Assembly: GCA_021816625.1 (NCBI GenBank) | Contig: JAKAXM010000011.1 | Span: 22,955-75,319 of the forward strand | Direction: 5' to 3' | Origin: Pseudomonadota bacterium | GTDB taxonomy: Bacteria > Pseudomonadota > Gammaproteobacteria > Acidiferrobacterales > Acidiferrobacteraceae | Length of the DNA stretch: 52,365 nucleotides | Shown: positions 9,127-17,585 of the stretch, piece after piece | Numbering within the stretch: position 1 is the stretch's first letter | Layout of the letters: every line of letters begins with the position of its first letter | Program-made: the position numbers and the translations under genes | The notes under the pieces: generated by a model | The model's input: the letters and a program-made list of their open reading frames with translations, nothing else | Database searches by the model: none | What the model was told of the DNA's origin: nothing

Positions 9127-11240
9127 GCGGGGAGGGGCGCCCTCGGATCGCACGGCTACGAGGCGTGGGACGCGGATTGTTGCTCGGCCTGCTCGTGCTG
9201 GCCCCGAGCGTGGTGGCGAGCGAGTTTATGCTGGATGTGCTGCCGCACCCCGGCTACACCGTTTTGAATGACGCGCTCGCGACCGTATTTGGCTTGTTGT
9301 TTGGCTGGATATCGATCGGGCTTTGGATCTCGCTTGCCGGGGCGTTACGGCTGCTCTTGCGCTCCCGCTCCTGGCTTGCTGGGCGCGGTGAGCTCAGGAC
9401 CGATCCCGGGGCCCGCGTGGCCCTGGTGGTCCCGGTGTTTCGGGAGGATCCGATGGCCGTATGCGCCCGCATCGAGACGATCTATCGTTCCCTGGAGGAG
9501 ACCGGGCGGCTCGCGCAGTTTGATTTCTTTCTTTTAAGCGACAGCAACGACGCCGACGCCTGGGTGGAAGAAGAGGTCGCGTGGGCGGGCCTGCGCGCCC
9601 GGCTCGGGGCGCAGGCGCGGGTCTATTACCGCAGGCGGCGTAATAACATAAAGCGCAAGAGCGGCAATATCGCGGATTTCTGTCGCCGCTGGGGTCTTCA
9701 GTACCGGTATATGGTAGTGCTCGATGCCGATAGCCTGATGGCCGGTGCGACCCTGGGCCGGCTCGTGGACCTCATGGAGCAGAACCCGACGGTCGGCTTG
9801 ATCCAGACCCTGCCGGCCGCCGTGCACCAGAATACGCTCTTTGGGCGAGCCCAGCAGTTCGCCAGTCGGCTCTACGGTCCCGTGTTCGCGGCCGGCCTGC
9901 ATTTCTGGCACATGAGCGAGGGCCATTACTGGGGCCACAATGCCATTATTCGGGTGGCGCCCTTCGTGCGCCATTGCGCCTTGCCGAGACTGCCGGGGGG
10001 CGGGGCGTTCGGCGGTGAGATCATGAGCCATGATTTCGTCGAGGCGGCCTTGATGCGGCGCGCGGGCTGGGAGGTCTGGCTCGAGCCCGGTCTGGAAGGC
10101 AGTTACGAGGAGACCCCGCCCACGCTGCTCGATGAATTGAAGCGGGACCGGCGCTGGGCGCAAGGCAACATCCAGCATGCCCGTCTCTTGTTTGCGCGGG
10201 GCTTTGTGCCGTTACACCGGGCCGTGTTCTTAAACGGCATCATGTCCTATGTGTCTTCCTTGCTGTGGCTTGCCTTTCTCGTGCTCTCGACTATCGAGGT
10301 GGTCCTGCACGTCTTGATACCGCCGCAGTATTTCCCACGGGCCCACGTCCTGTTCCCGGTATGGCCGGTATGGCACCCGGAGTGGGCCGCCATGCTCTTT
10401 TGGTTTACGCTCGCGATCCTGTTCCTGCCCAAGGTCCTGGCGGTCGTCCTTACGGTCGTGCGGGGACGGCTGCGGCTTTTTGGAGGCTTGGGCGCGCTGC
10501 TTTTGAGTGTGACTTTGGAGAGCCTTTTGTCGTCCTTGCTCGCGCCGGTGCGGATGCTGTTTCACACCATGTTCGTGGTGTCGGTGCTGGCGGGCCGCAA
10601 GACGCAGTGGGGTCCGCAAAGCCGGGGCGATGCCAGTACGGGCTGGGCGGAGGCGCTGCGTCATCATATCGGCGGGACCTTGCTCGGGGTCCTGTGGGGG
10701 ACGGCCGTCTACATCTTGAGCCCCCATTACTTCTGGTGGCTCGTGCCCGTGATGGCGGCTTGGGTGGTGGCGATCCCGCTGTCGGTATGGCTGAGTCGGG
10801 CCGGGCCGGGCCGGGCGGCGCGGCGTTGGGGGATCTTTCGCACCCCGGAGGAGATCGACCCGCCGGCCTTGCTACGCCGCTACGAGGAGGCCCGTGCCCA
10901 ACCGGGGCTTAGGCGCCGCACGCCCGCGCGCGGTTTTCTCGCGGCCATCGTCGATCCGGGCGTGAATGCTTTACACTGCGCGCTCTTGAAGCCCTCGGTG
11001 GCAGGACACGAAGGCCTGCTTTTGAGCCGCCAACAGCTCATGCTGGCGGCGATCAAGGATGGCCCGCAGGCCTTGAGCCCCCACGAAAAATTGCAGCTCT
11101 TGAGTGACCGGGATACGGTTGCCGCGCTGCACTGGCGGGTCTGGGCCCTGCGCGCGTCGCGCGCGCGCCAGTGGCTGGATGAGGGCGTACTGGCCCAAGG
11201 CCGGCCGTTGCCGCCGCCGTTTGTCAAGGCGCGGCGCTGA
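9123..11240 (+). CDS. opgH: Membrane glucosyltransferase OpgH/MdoH (short form)
   Basis: This family-2 inner-membrane glucosyltransferase uses UDP-glucose to polymerise the OPG backbone. It has 705 residues against about 847 in E. coli. Two N-terminal membrane helices (about 12-34 and 45-75) precede the catalytic domain, which has LVVPVFREDP, DADS (D201, D203), the SHDFVEAALMRRAGWEVW block and RDRRW (341-345, the RxxRW motif). C-terminal helices run from about 370 to 570. RRRRNNIKRKSGNIADFCRR is highly conserved with OpgH. The missing piece is the cytoplasmic N-terminus, which in E. coli OpgH contacts FtsZ; a separate 122-residue gene overlaps the start instead. opgG copy 3 follows at 22 bp. 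The order opgH-opgG is the reverse of the enterobacterial operon. Confidence 0.95.
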   Translation: MSGEGRPRIARLRGVGRGLLLGLLVLAPSVVASEFMLDVLPHPGYTVLNDALATVFGLLFGWISIGLWISLAGALRLLLRSRSWLAGRGELRTDPGARVALVVPVFREDPMAVCARIETIYRSLEETGRLAQFDFFLLSDSNDADAWVEEEVAWAGLRARLGAQARVYYRRRRNNIKRKSGNIADFCRRWGLQYRYMVVLDADSLMAGATLGRLVDLMEQNPTVGLIQTLPAAVHQNTLFGRAQQFASRLYGPVFAAGLHFWHMSEGHYWGHNAIIRVAPFVRHCALPRLPGGGAFGGEIMSHDFVEAALMRRAGWEVWLEPGLEGSYEETPPTLLDELKRDRRWAQGNIQHARLLFARGFVPLHRAVFLNGIMSYVSSLLWLAFLVLSTIEVVLHVLIPPQYFPRAHVLFPVWPVWHPEWAAMLFWFTLAILFLPKVLAVVLTVVRGRLRLFGGLGALLLSVTLESLLSSLLAPVRMLFHTMFVVSVLAGRKTQWGPQSRGDASTGWAEALRHHIGGTLLGVLWGTAVYILSPHYFWWLVPVMAAWVVAIPLSVWLSRAGPGRAARRWGIFRTPEEIDPPALLRRYEEARAQPGLRRRTPARGFLAAIVDPGVNALHCALLKPSVAGHEGLLLSRQQLMLAAIKDGPQALSPHEKLQLLSDRDTVAALHWRVWALRASRARQWLDEGVLAQGRPLPPPFVKARR

Positions 11241-11262
11241 TAGATCTAGGCCTTACGGAAAA

Positions 11263-13035
11263 ATGGGGAGGATCGTGAACAGGCGGAGTAGGTGGGTGCC
11301 CGTGGTGACGGGCACGATGATGGTGTTGGCCGGATGCGCCACGACCCGTTCGGTGCGCGATGTAGCGGCCGTAGCCCGGCACGCCGAACATACGGGGCAA
11401 CAGGCCCTGGCGGCGGTGCAGGCCTTACAGAAGCAGCGCCAGGCGTCGGACAAGACTCTGCAGGGGGCGATCGCGGCCTTGCAGAGCCAAGAACAGCGGA
11501 CGCTGCGCGCGCTGACGGCGCTGCAGGTTCAGGCGCGGCGCGCGGCCCGGGTACGGCGGGTCGTAAAGCCCACGAAGAGGCCGGCGCCTCCGGCTGTCAC
11601 GAAGGCGGAGATCGGCGCGGTTTTTGCGCATGCCATCGCCCGCGCCCGCGCCCTGGCGCAGGCCCCGTACGTGGCACCCCACCAGGTCGCCCCGGTCCTA
11701 AGGAAGCTCAGCTTCACCGATTACGGCAAGATATCCTATCAGGGGCGAGTGCCCGGCTGGCCGTTGGGCACGCCTTTTCATATCCAGCTCTATCCCGCGG
11801 GCTACCTCTTCACGTGGCCCGAGACCATACGCGTAGTCGCGGGCTCACAGTCGCTGCTGGCGAGTCCGCAGGCGACGGTGAGCGCCGACCCGGGACTCGC
11901 GGCCCGCATCCCCAAGGCGATCCCCCCGGCCGGTTTCAGCGTCTATACCGGTTTCGGGAAAGGGCCGGCCGTCTATGAGTTTCTGTCGTTTCTCGGTGCC
12001 AGCTATTTTCGGGCGCTTGGGCAGGGGCAGGCATGGGGCCTGTCGGCCCGCGGGGTGGCGGTTGATACCGCCCTGCCGCATCGGGCGGAAGAGTTCCCCT
12101 ATTTTCGGGAGTTTTGGTTGCAGGCCGCGCACCCCAAGGCCCGTCATCTCGCGTTTTGCGGGCTTCTCGATAGCCCCAGTCTCGCGGGTGCCTATCGCTT
12201 CATCGTGCATCCCGGCGCCACCACGACCGTCGATGTGAAGGCGGTCTTGTTTGAGCGCCGGGCCGTCCGCCGGCTGGGTATCGCCCCTTTGACCAGCATG
12301 TTCCTGCAGGGCCGCTTCAGTCGCCGGCGTTTCGATCCCCTGGTGCGTGCCGCCCATGACTCCGACGGCCTAGCGATCGGTTTGCCGGGGAACGCGCGCC
12401 TCTTTTGGCCCCTGCGCGACCCGCGGCGCATCGCCATCTACCGGTTCCCTGCGGTCAACCCCAGCGGTTTTGGGCTCATGCAGCGGGCCCGCCGTGCCGG
12501 CGATTATCGCGCCTATGGCATGCATTACGAGGACCGGCCGAGCGCCTGGGTGACCCCCGAGGGCAATTGGGGGGCGGGTCACCTGGTGCTCGTCGAGCTG
12601 CCGACCAATACCGCAACCAATGACAATATCTCGGTGTTCTGGGTGCCGCAGCGACAGGCAGCACCCCTGACCCCCATGACCTTTCACTACCGGATCTCCT
12701 GGATCGGCCACAACCCGCGGGGTCGCCACCTGGGCTATGTGAGCGCTTGGCGTCATGCCTATGATGCCGCGAGTCACAGCGAGACCTATGTGGTGGACTT
12801 TGCGGGGCCGGTGCTGGCCTCCGGGGCGCCCGCAGCCTTTGCCCCCGTTGTCCATGTCGCCGGGCCGGCCCATGTGATCGACCCGTGGGTGACGCGCAAC
12901 GCCGCCGGCGATCTGCGTTTGCAATTCGGGGTCGCACGGTCGGGTTCCGGGCCGGTTACGATCCACGCCGCGCTCCTGCGGGGTCCGGATCGGGTGACCG
13001 AGACCTGGGGGGGGAGCCTACCGGCCTCCCGCTAG
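11263..13035 (+). CDS. opgG: OpgG-family protein anchored as a lipoprotein with an N-terminal coiled coil (copy 3)
   Basis: The protein has about 590 residues, longer than usual for OpgG. It starts with a short basic region, a hydrophobic stretch and the lipobox LAGC (Cys at about 25), followed by Ala, which favours the outer membrane. Residues 27-100 form an Ala/Gln-rich helix with heptad character (many QALAAVQALQ-like repeats), then a Pro/Lys linker. A complete OpgG domain follows: SFTDYGKISYQG near 145, FLGASYFRALG near 243, GFGLMQRARR near 402, RPSAWVTPEGNWGAG near 425 and ATNDNISVFW near 452. GTG 11275 is an alternative start, as GGGGAGG overlaps the first codons. It follows opgH at 22 bp. 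This copy probably serves OpgH from an anchored position; the coiled coil may span the periplasm. Confidence 0.88.
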   Translation: MGRIVNRRSRWVPVVTGTMMVLAGCATTRSVRDVAAVARHAEHTGQQALAAVQALQKQRQASDKTLQGAIAALQSQEQRTLRALTALQVQARRAARVRRVVKPTKRPAPPAVTKAEIGAVFAHAIARARALAQAPYVAPHQVAPVLRKLSFTDYGKISYQGRVPGWPLGTPFHIQLYPAGYLFTWPETIRVVAGSQSLLASPQATVSADPGLAARIPKAIPPAGFSVYTGFGKGPAVYEFLSFLGASYFRALGQGQAWGLSARGVAVDTALPHRAEEFPYFREFWLQAAHPKARHLAFCGLLDSPSLAGAYRFIVHPGATTTVDVKAVLFERRAVRRLGIAPLTSMFLQGRFSRRRFDPLVRAAHDSDGLAIGLPGNARLFWPLRDPRRIAIYRFPAVNPSGFGLMQRARRAGDYRAYGMHYEDRPSAWVTPEGNWGAGHLVLVELPTNTATNDNISVFWVPQRQAAPLTPMTFHYRISWIGHNPRGRHLGYVSAWRHAYDAASHSETYVVDFAGPVLASGAPAAFAPVVHVAGPAHVIDPWVTRNAAGDLRLQFGVARSGSGPVTIHAALLRGPDRVTETWGGSLPASR

Positions 13036-13043
13036 CGGGAGGC
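13024..13043. terminator. Perfect 20-base palindrome between convergent genes
   Basis: GCCTCCCGCTAGCGGGAGGC is a perfect palindrome that contains the stop of opgG copy 3 and lies 8 bp from the stop of the leftward barrel gene. It can form a GC-rich hairpin in either transcript. There is no T run on either side, so termination is likely but not certain. Confidence 0.5.
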
Positions 13044-13051
13044 GCCGGGCG

Positions 13052-13579
13052 TCAGAAGTGATAGCGGAGGCTTAAGAGCAGGCTCTGGAGGCGCTGGCCG
13101 TGGCCCCCGCCACCGAGCCACTGGTATTGGAGCCGGCTGCTTAGGTGAGTGGTGAAGCGATAGGCAAGGCCGGCGCCCGCCAGCAGGTTCACGCTGTGGG
13201 CGGCGGGCCGTCCGGTCGGGCTTTCGCTCGTATGGGCGCCGCCAATGAGGCCCACAAGCGCCCAGTGTCCGCCGAGGGGCAGGCGCCCCGTGCCGGCGAG
13301 ACTAAACACCGTCATCTCAAAGCTTGTGATCGACTCGTAGCCGGCGCGCACCGCGAAGGCCTGGGTCAGGGCATAACTCGCGGAAAGCCCAAAATCCTTC
13401 GCCGTGCCGGCGCGGGCCGCTTGTGAGGCCCCGATATTGACGGCGATCGCGAGCGGGTGGCGGGCCCAGGCCGGGGCCGCCACCGCGAGGGCGGCCGCTG
13501 TGAATACCGCGCGCCGCCACCCTCGGGGACGATGCGATCCATCGCGATGCCGCGGTTCCCGCGCTACACTCAACACCAT
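13052..13579 (-). CDS. Predicted outer-membrane beta-barrel protein
   Basis: The protein has 175 residues, with a twin-Arg-flanked hydrophobic signal peptide (about 22-42, cleavage near AWA-RHP). The rest has alternating polar and hydrophobic strands, short Gly-rich turns and a C-terminal LRYHF. A terminal Phe of this kind is the usual BAM-recognised last strand. Length suggests an eight-stranded barrel such as the OmpA/OmpW/Ail-like group. The function is unknown. The ATG at 13579 shares the palindrome CATG with the ATG of the rightward methyltransferase, so the two divergent starts overlap and one or both may be used differently; no better start is visible before the signal peptide. Confidence 0.7.
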   Translation of the reverse strand: MVLSVAREPRHRDGSHRPRGWRRAVFTAAALAVAAPAWARHPLAIAVNIGASQAARAGTAKDFGLSASYALTQAFAVRAGYESITSFEMTVFSLAGTGRLPLGGHWALVGLIGGAHTSESPTGRPAAHSVNLLAGAGLAYRFTTHLSSRLQYQWLGGGGHGQRLQSLLLSLRYHF

Positions 13580-14216
13580 GTCCCTTCCTTCTCCTGAGTT
13601 GCGCGCCCTACTGGACGCCACGCTTGCGCATTACGAGCAGCGCGCGGAGGCCTTCTGGCAGGCCACGCGCGATCATGATGTCCGCCAGAACCGGGCCGCG
13701 CTGCTCGCGGCGCTTGGCCCCGGGGGCCCATGGACGATCCTGGATCTCGGGTGCGGACCCGGGCGGGATCTTAAGGCCTTTTCCGAACTCGGCCATCGGG
13801 CGATAGGCGTAGAGGCGGTCGGACGTTTCGTCGCCATGGCCGCCGCCCACAGCGCCTGCGAGGTCTGGCAGCAGGACTTCCTGGCGCTCGATCTTCCCGA
13901 CGAGGGCTTCGATGGGATCTTCGCCAATGCCTCCTTGTTTCATGTCCCGCGCCAGAGTCTGCCTTTGGTCCTGGGGCAGCTGCGGACGGCCCTGCGGGAC
14001 CACGGCGTCTTGTTCTGCTCGAATCCGCGCGGTGCCAACGAAGAGGGCTATCGGGACGGGCGCTATGGCGTGATGTACGATTGGCCGACCTGGGCTGCTC
14101 TCGTGCGCGCCGCCGGTTTTACCGAGATCACCCACTATTATAGGCCGCCCGGCGTGAGTCCGGAGGCGGCGCGATGGATCGCCAGCGTGTGGCGCCGGAC
14201 CGCCGGGCCGGCTTAA
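13578..14216 (+). CDS. Class I SAM-dependent methyltransferase
   Basis: This 212-residue soluble methyltransferase has a Rossmann fold. Motif I is ILDLGCGPGRDL (about 54-65), followed by the acidic IGVEAV strand end near 78, the post-motif QQDFLALDLPDEGFDGIFANASLFHV block (about 98-123) and a C-terminal strand region. The N-terminus, with LLDATLAHYEQRAEAFW and DHDVRQN, is typical of a widespread uncharacterised group of class I methyltransferases. The substrate is unknown. No ribosome site precedes ATG 13578; the start lies in the same CATG as the divergent barrel gene. It is the first rightward gene after the convergent pair. Confidence 0.88.
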   Translation: MSLPSPELRALLDATLAHYEQRAEAFWQATRDHDVRQNRAALLAALGPGGPWTILDLGCGPGRDLKAFSELGHRAIGVEAVGRFVAMAAAHSACEVWQQDFLALDLPDEGFDGIFANASLFHVPRQSLPLVLGQLRTALRDHGVLFCSNPRGANEEGYRDGRYGVMYDWPTWAALVRAAGFTEITHYYRPPGVSPEAARWIASVWRRTAGPA

Positions 14217-14661
14217 TAGCTGTCCCAGAGGCCAGCCTAGACCAACGACCATGGCTCGGGGGCACGGATTGGGGGACAGTCTGCCGCTCATCTCGACGGT
14301 AAGCGTAGCCCACCGCACGCGGATTGCCTACCCGTTGCGCCGGTCATGGCCCGGACCGCGAAGGGCGCGGCTTTCCATCGCTCCTTAAAACCCGCATACC
14401 CCCCGCATACCCGTCGTCCGGGGGTGGCTTCCGCCCCCGGGGCGCATCCTCTGTTGCGTAAAGGCGTCTTTACGTTCATAATGGCGGTCTAGGTAAGGCT
14501 AATGTCTGCAGCGTTGTCGATGTCTTCACCGGTTGGCCCGTTTCCCCGACCTCCCTCAGTCGTTACCCTCATCTCACCGTGACCGTTTCGCGTGACGCAC
14601 CGAGCGTCCAGGGGCGGCGTGTGGCCTCGTGCCGCGTTCTCTATGTTTGTCAGGAGTTTGC
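14217..14661. other. Long leader and promoter region before the DEAD-box helicase
   Basis: No gene is supported in these 445 bases. The region holds a hairpin (CCGGGGG 14418-14424 with CCCCCGG 14434-14440) and a near-duplicate CCCGCATACC at about 14390-14412. A well-spaced promoter (14454-14482) is followed by a leader of roughly 170 bases before the helicase start. Long leaders of this kind are common for RNA-helicase genes, where they serve post-transcriptional control. Confidence 0.55.
14454..14482 (+). promoter_or_regulatory. Predicted sigma-70 promoter with embedded inverted repeat
   Basis: A -35 TTGCGT (14454-14459) and a -10 CATAAT (14477-14482) are separated by 17 bases. The spacer carries the inverted repeat CGTAAAG-GCGT-CTTTACG (14457-14474), a perfect 7-bp dyad. 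A repressor bound there would block polymerase. It would drive the RNA helicase gene through a leader of about 170 bases. Confidence 0.5.
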
Positions 14662-15960
14662 ATGTCCTTTGCGTCTTTGAATCTGATTTCCCCGTTGTTG
14701 CAAGCCCTAAGCGCCGCGGGTTACGAAGAGCCGACCCCGATCCAGGCGCGCGCCATTCCGGTGGTCCTGAGCGGGCGCGACCTCATGGCGTGTGCCCAGA
14801 CCGGCACCGGCAAGACGGCCGCCTTTCTGTTGCCGGCCCTGCAGCGCTTAGAAGAGCGCAAGGCCGCCCCGGGCCGGGGTCCCCGCGTCTTGATCCTGAC
14901 CCCCACGCGCGAGTTGGCGACGCAGGTCAAAGACGCCGCCGTCTTATATGCAAGCCAGCTGCGCCATATCCGCATCGGCGCGATCGTAGGCGGCGTCCCC
15001 TATCCGGCTCAGCAAAAGCTGCTGATGCGGCCTTTGGATGTCTTGGTCGCCACCCCGGGGCGCTTTATCGATCACATGGAGCGGGGGCGTATCGATTTTG
15101 CACGGCTTGAGATCGTGATCCTAGACGAGGCTGATCGCATGTTGGACATGGGCTTCCTGCCGGATGTCGAACGCATCATCAAGGCCGCTCCCGCCACCCG
15201 GCAGACGGTCATGTTTTCAGCGACTTTCGAAGGCAGTGTTGCGGGTTTCGCGAGCCGTCTCTTGACCGATGCGGAGCGGATCCGGATCGAGCCTACGCAG
15301 ATGCAGAGTGAGCAGATCACCCAGCACGTGCATTACGCAAGCGATACCGCCCAGAAGAAGGCGATGTTACTCGCACTTTTGAACGAGGCGGCCATGGGTC
15401 AGGCGATCGTTTTTACGGGCACCAAACATGGCGCCGACCGTCTCGCCACGGCCATTGGTCATTCGGGTCATGCCGCGGCGGCCCTGCATGGGGATATGCG
15501 GCAAGGTGCGCGCAACCGGACGTTGGCGGAGTTCCGTTCCGGTGCGGTGCGGGTGCTGGTGGCGACCGACGTGGCCGCCCGGGGTATTGATGTGGCCAGC
15601 ATAAGTCACGTATTCAATTATGACCTGCCGCGTTCGGCTGAGGATTATGTCCATCGCATCGGCCGCACCGGCCGCGCGGGACAGAGCGGGGCGGCCGTCT
15701 CGTTTGCGCTCCGCGACGAGCGGGCGGCCCTCAAGCGCATCGAACGGTTTACCGGGCGCCCCATCCTGCCGGTGCCGGTGCCGGGCTTCCCTTTGATCGA
15801 GGTGCCGGCGGAGGTCCGCGGACGTGCGGCGCCGACGCATCCTACCAAGCGGGGCGCCGGTGCCGGAAAAGGTCCCGCGCGGCACCGCCCGAGCGGGCGG
15901 CCCGGGAATGGCCCGCGCGCGGGCCGGCCCGGGGGCAGCCGGAGGCCGGAGGCGGGCTGA
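14662..15960 (+). CDS. rhlE: DEAD-box ATP-dependent RNA helicase (RhlE-like)
   Basis: This cytoplasmic RNA helicase has 432 residues. The motifs appear in order: Q motif GYEEPTPIQ (about 20-28), motif I AQTGTGKT (about 45), Ia PTRELA, Ib TPGR, II DEAD (155-158), III SAT near 189, IV and V VATDVAARGID near 302, and VI HRIGRTGRAG near 330. A basic Gly/Arg/Pro-rich tail (about 385-432) probably binds RNA, as in RhlE and related helicases. The ATG has CAGGAG five bases upstream. A strong terminator follows, so the gene is probably monocistronic. RhlE versus SrmB or DbpA cannot be settled fully; the short tail favours RhlE. It probably acts in ribosome assembly or RNA decay. Confidence 0.93.
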   Translation: MSFASLNLISPLLQALSAAGYEEPTPIQARAIPVVLSGRDLMACAQTGTGKTAAFLLPALQRLEERKAAPGRGPRVLILTPTRELATQVKDAAVLYASQLRHIRIGAIVGGVPYPAQQKLLMRPLDVLVATPGRFIDHMERGRIDFARLEIVILDEADRMLDMGFLPDVERIIKAAPATRQTVMFSATFEGSVAGFASRLLTDAERIRIEPTQMQSEQITQHVHYASDTAQKKAMLLALLNEAAMGQAIVFTGTKHGADRLATAIGHSGHAAAALHGDMRQGARNRTLAEFRSGAVRVLVATDVAARGIDVASISHVFNYDLPRSAEDYVHRIGRTGRAGQSGAAVSFALRDERAALKRIERFTGRPILPVPVPGFPLIEVPAEVRGRAAPTHPTKRGAGAGKGPARHRPSGRPGNGPRAGRPGGSRRPEAG

Positions 15961-15991
15961 GCGGCGCCCCGGTAGGGTCGTATCGACACGG

Positions 15992-16024
15992 AAGGGGAGG
16001 CGTTGCCTCCCCTTCTTTATTCTT
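15992..16024 (+). terminator. Strong intrinsic terminator after the RNA helicase gene
   Basis: A perfect 10-bp stem AAGGGGAGGC (15992-16001) and GCCTCCCCTT (16005-16014) with a GTT loop is followed by CTTTATTCTT. It lies 31 bases after the helicase stop. Confidence 0.92.
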
Positions 16025-16095
16025 GGGGTCTTGCCCTGGTTGTAGGCATGGCTCATGCCTATGATTTAAGTGACCACTTCCGCTGAGGGTGCCGG

Positions 16096-17538
16096 ATGCG
16101 GGAAGAGCGCGGGGCGCATGATCGGGTACTGACCTTAGGGCGTGTAAAAGCGGCTCGGGGTACGCATTTTTCCGCATTCCTGGTCCTGCTGGGTCTGGCC
16201 GGGATGGCGATTTTTGGGGGGGCAGAGGTCCATCAGCAGGCCCCGGCCTTGCCCGGTGTACTGCCGGCGTTCGCGGCCCTCGTCTTTCTTGCCGATGCCC
16301 TGACGGCCTATTTGTTATGGGGCCAGGCGCGGGCCGGCAACGAGCCCGCCCTGGTGGTACTCGTGGGGTCTTATCTCGGGACGGCGGTGCTGGTCACCGT
16401 CAATGCCTGGCTGTTTCCGGCCGCCTTCCTCATCACGGGCGCGGCGCATGGCAACGGCTCGGGCTGGGCCTGGGTCTTTTGGCATATCCTGTTTGCATTA
16501 GGCACCTTCGGATACGCCGTTTATCCCCGCCAGGACGGCCTCGGGGATCGGGAGTTCCGGCGCGCATCGCGTCTCATCCTCGGTCTCTTTACGGGCCTCG
16601 TGCTAGGGGCTGTCTATGCGGTGCGCTCAGGGGTGCTGCCGCCCCTCATGGGGCGTGGTCCGCATTTTCATCTACCGCGATTTTTATTCGATGTGCTGCC
16701 GCCCCTCATGATCCTTCCCGGGGTGGCCCTCGCATGGCGGCGGCGGGGACAGACGGTGCTCGATACTTGGTTATTCGTGGCCATGGTCGGCATGTGGCTG
16801 GACGCCTGGCTCATGCGTCAGGGTGGTGGGCGTTATGCGGTAGGCTGGTATGCGGCGCACGCCGTGAGCCTCATGGCCGCCCTGGCGGTGCTCGCGGCCT
16901 GCCTCTTCGAGGTCAATCGCCTCTACCGCCGCCTCGTTTTGCGGCATGCCGACATGAGCGAGGCCAATGCCTCGTTGCGCGCCGAAAATGATGAATTGAG
17001 CGCCATAGCCGAGCAAGATGATCTCACGCAGCTCTTGAACCGGCGCGCCATCCTTCAGCATTTGCGCAGCCGTTTCGAGGCGTATCGGACGACCCATGTC
17101 CCAGTCAGCGTGCTGATGATCGACCTTGACCATTTCAAGACGATCAATGATGTGGCCGGTCATCTGGCCGGTGACGATGTGCTCGCGCAGGTGGGTATGC
17201 GGCTGCGGGCGGTGGTGCGCGCGGCCGACCTCGTGGGCCGCTACGGTGGCGAGGAATTCCTGGTTGTGCTCGCGGGGACGGGGCTTGCGGGCGCTGAGGT
17301 CGCCGGCCACAAGATCCTAGAGGCGATACGCGGTCTGTCCTTTGTCTTTGCGGGTCAGGAGATGACGATCACGGCGAGCATAGGCGCGGCCTGTGCGACA
17401 CCGGACGACGTCGGCCCGGACACGCTCGTCGCGCGGGCCGATCAAGCCCTCTACGCCGCCAAGCGCGCCGGACGCGACCGGCAGATGACGGCCGGCGCCG
17501 AGACCGGGGACGCCGACCCCACGACCTGCCGGAGCTGA
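16096..17538 (+). CDS. Membrane diguanylate cyclase (multi-pass N-terminal sensor plus GGDEF domain)
   Basis: This inner-membrane enzyme makes cyclic di-GMP from two GTP. Residues 25-275 contain about seven hydrophobic helices (MASE-type membrane sensor, possibly MASE4). A short coiled coil (about 280-305) leads to the GGDEF domain (about 310-470). The active-site signature is GGEEF at 384-388. An RxxD inhibitory site (R375-D378) lies five residues before it, so product inhibition is expected. DLDHFKTINDVAGHLAGDD near 340 is the canonical nucleotide-binding stretch. No EAL domain is present. GAGGGTG precedes the ATG. The gene stands alone between a terminator and the uppP promoter. The signal sensed is unknown. 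Confidence 0.93.
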   Translation: MREERGAHDRVLTLGRVKAARGTHFSAFLVLLGLAGMAIFGGAEVHQQAPALPGVLPAFAALVFLADALTAYLLWGQARAGNEPALVVLVGSYLGTAVLVTVNAWLFPAAFLITGAAHGNGSGWAWVFWHILFALGTFGYAVYPRQDGLGDREFRRASRLILGLFTGLVLGAVYAVRSGVLPPLMGRGPHFHLPRFLFDVLPPLMILPGVALAWRRRGQTVLDTWLFVAMVGMWLDAWLMRQGGGRYAVGWYAAHAVSLMAALAVLAACLFEVNRLYRRLVLRHADMSEANASLRAENDELSAIAEQDDLTQLLNRRAILQHLRSRFEAYRTTHVPVSVLMIDLDHFKTINDVAGHLAGDDVLAQVGMRLRAVVRAADLVGRYGGEEFLVVLAGTGLAGAEVAGHKILEAIRGLSFVFAGQEMTITASIGAACATPDDVGPDTLVARADQALYAAKRAGRDRQMTAGAETGDADPTTCRS

Positions 17539-17585
17539 GCGCCCGCGCCCCCGACAGGCCAGGCGGCGGCGGGCCGGACGGTTTC

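Noticed and set aside
15961-16095. Cyclic di-GMP riboswitch before the diguanylate cyclase
   Set aside because: The region holds the helicase terminator and lacks the conserved GEMM core; no aptamer pairing was found.
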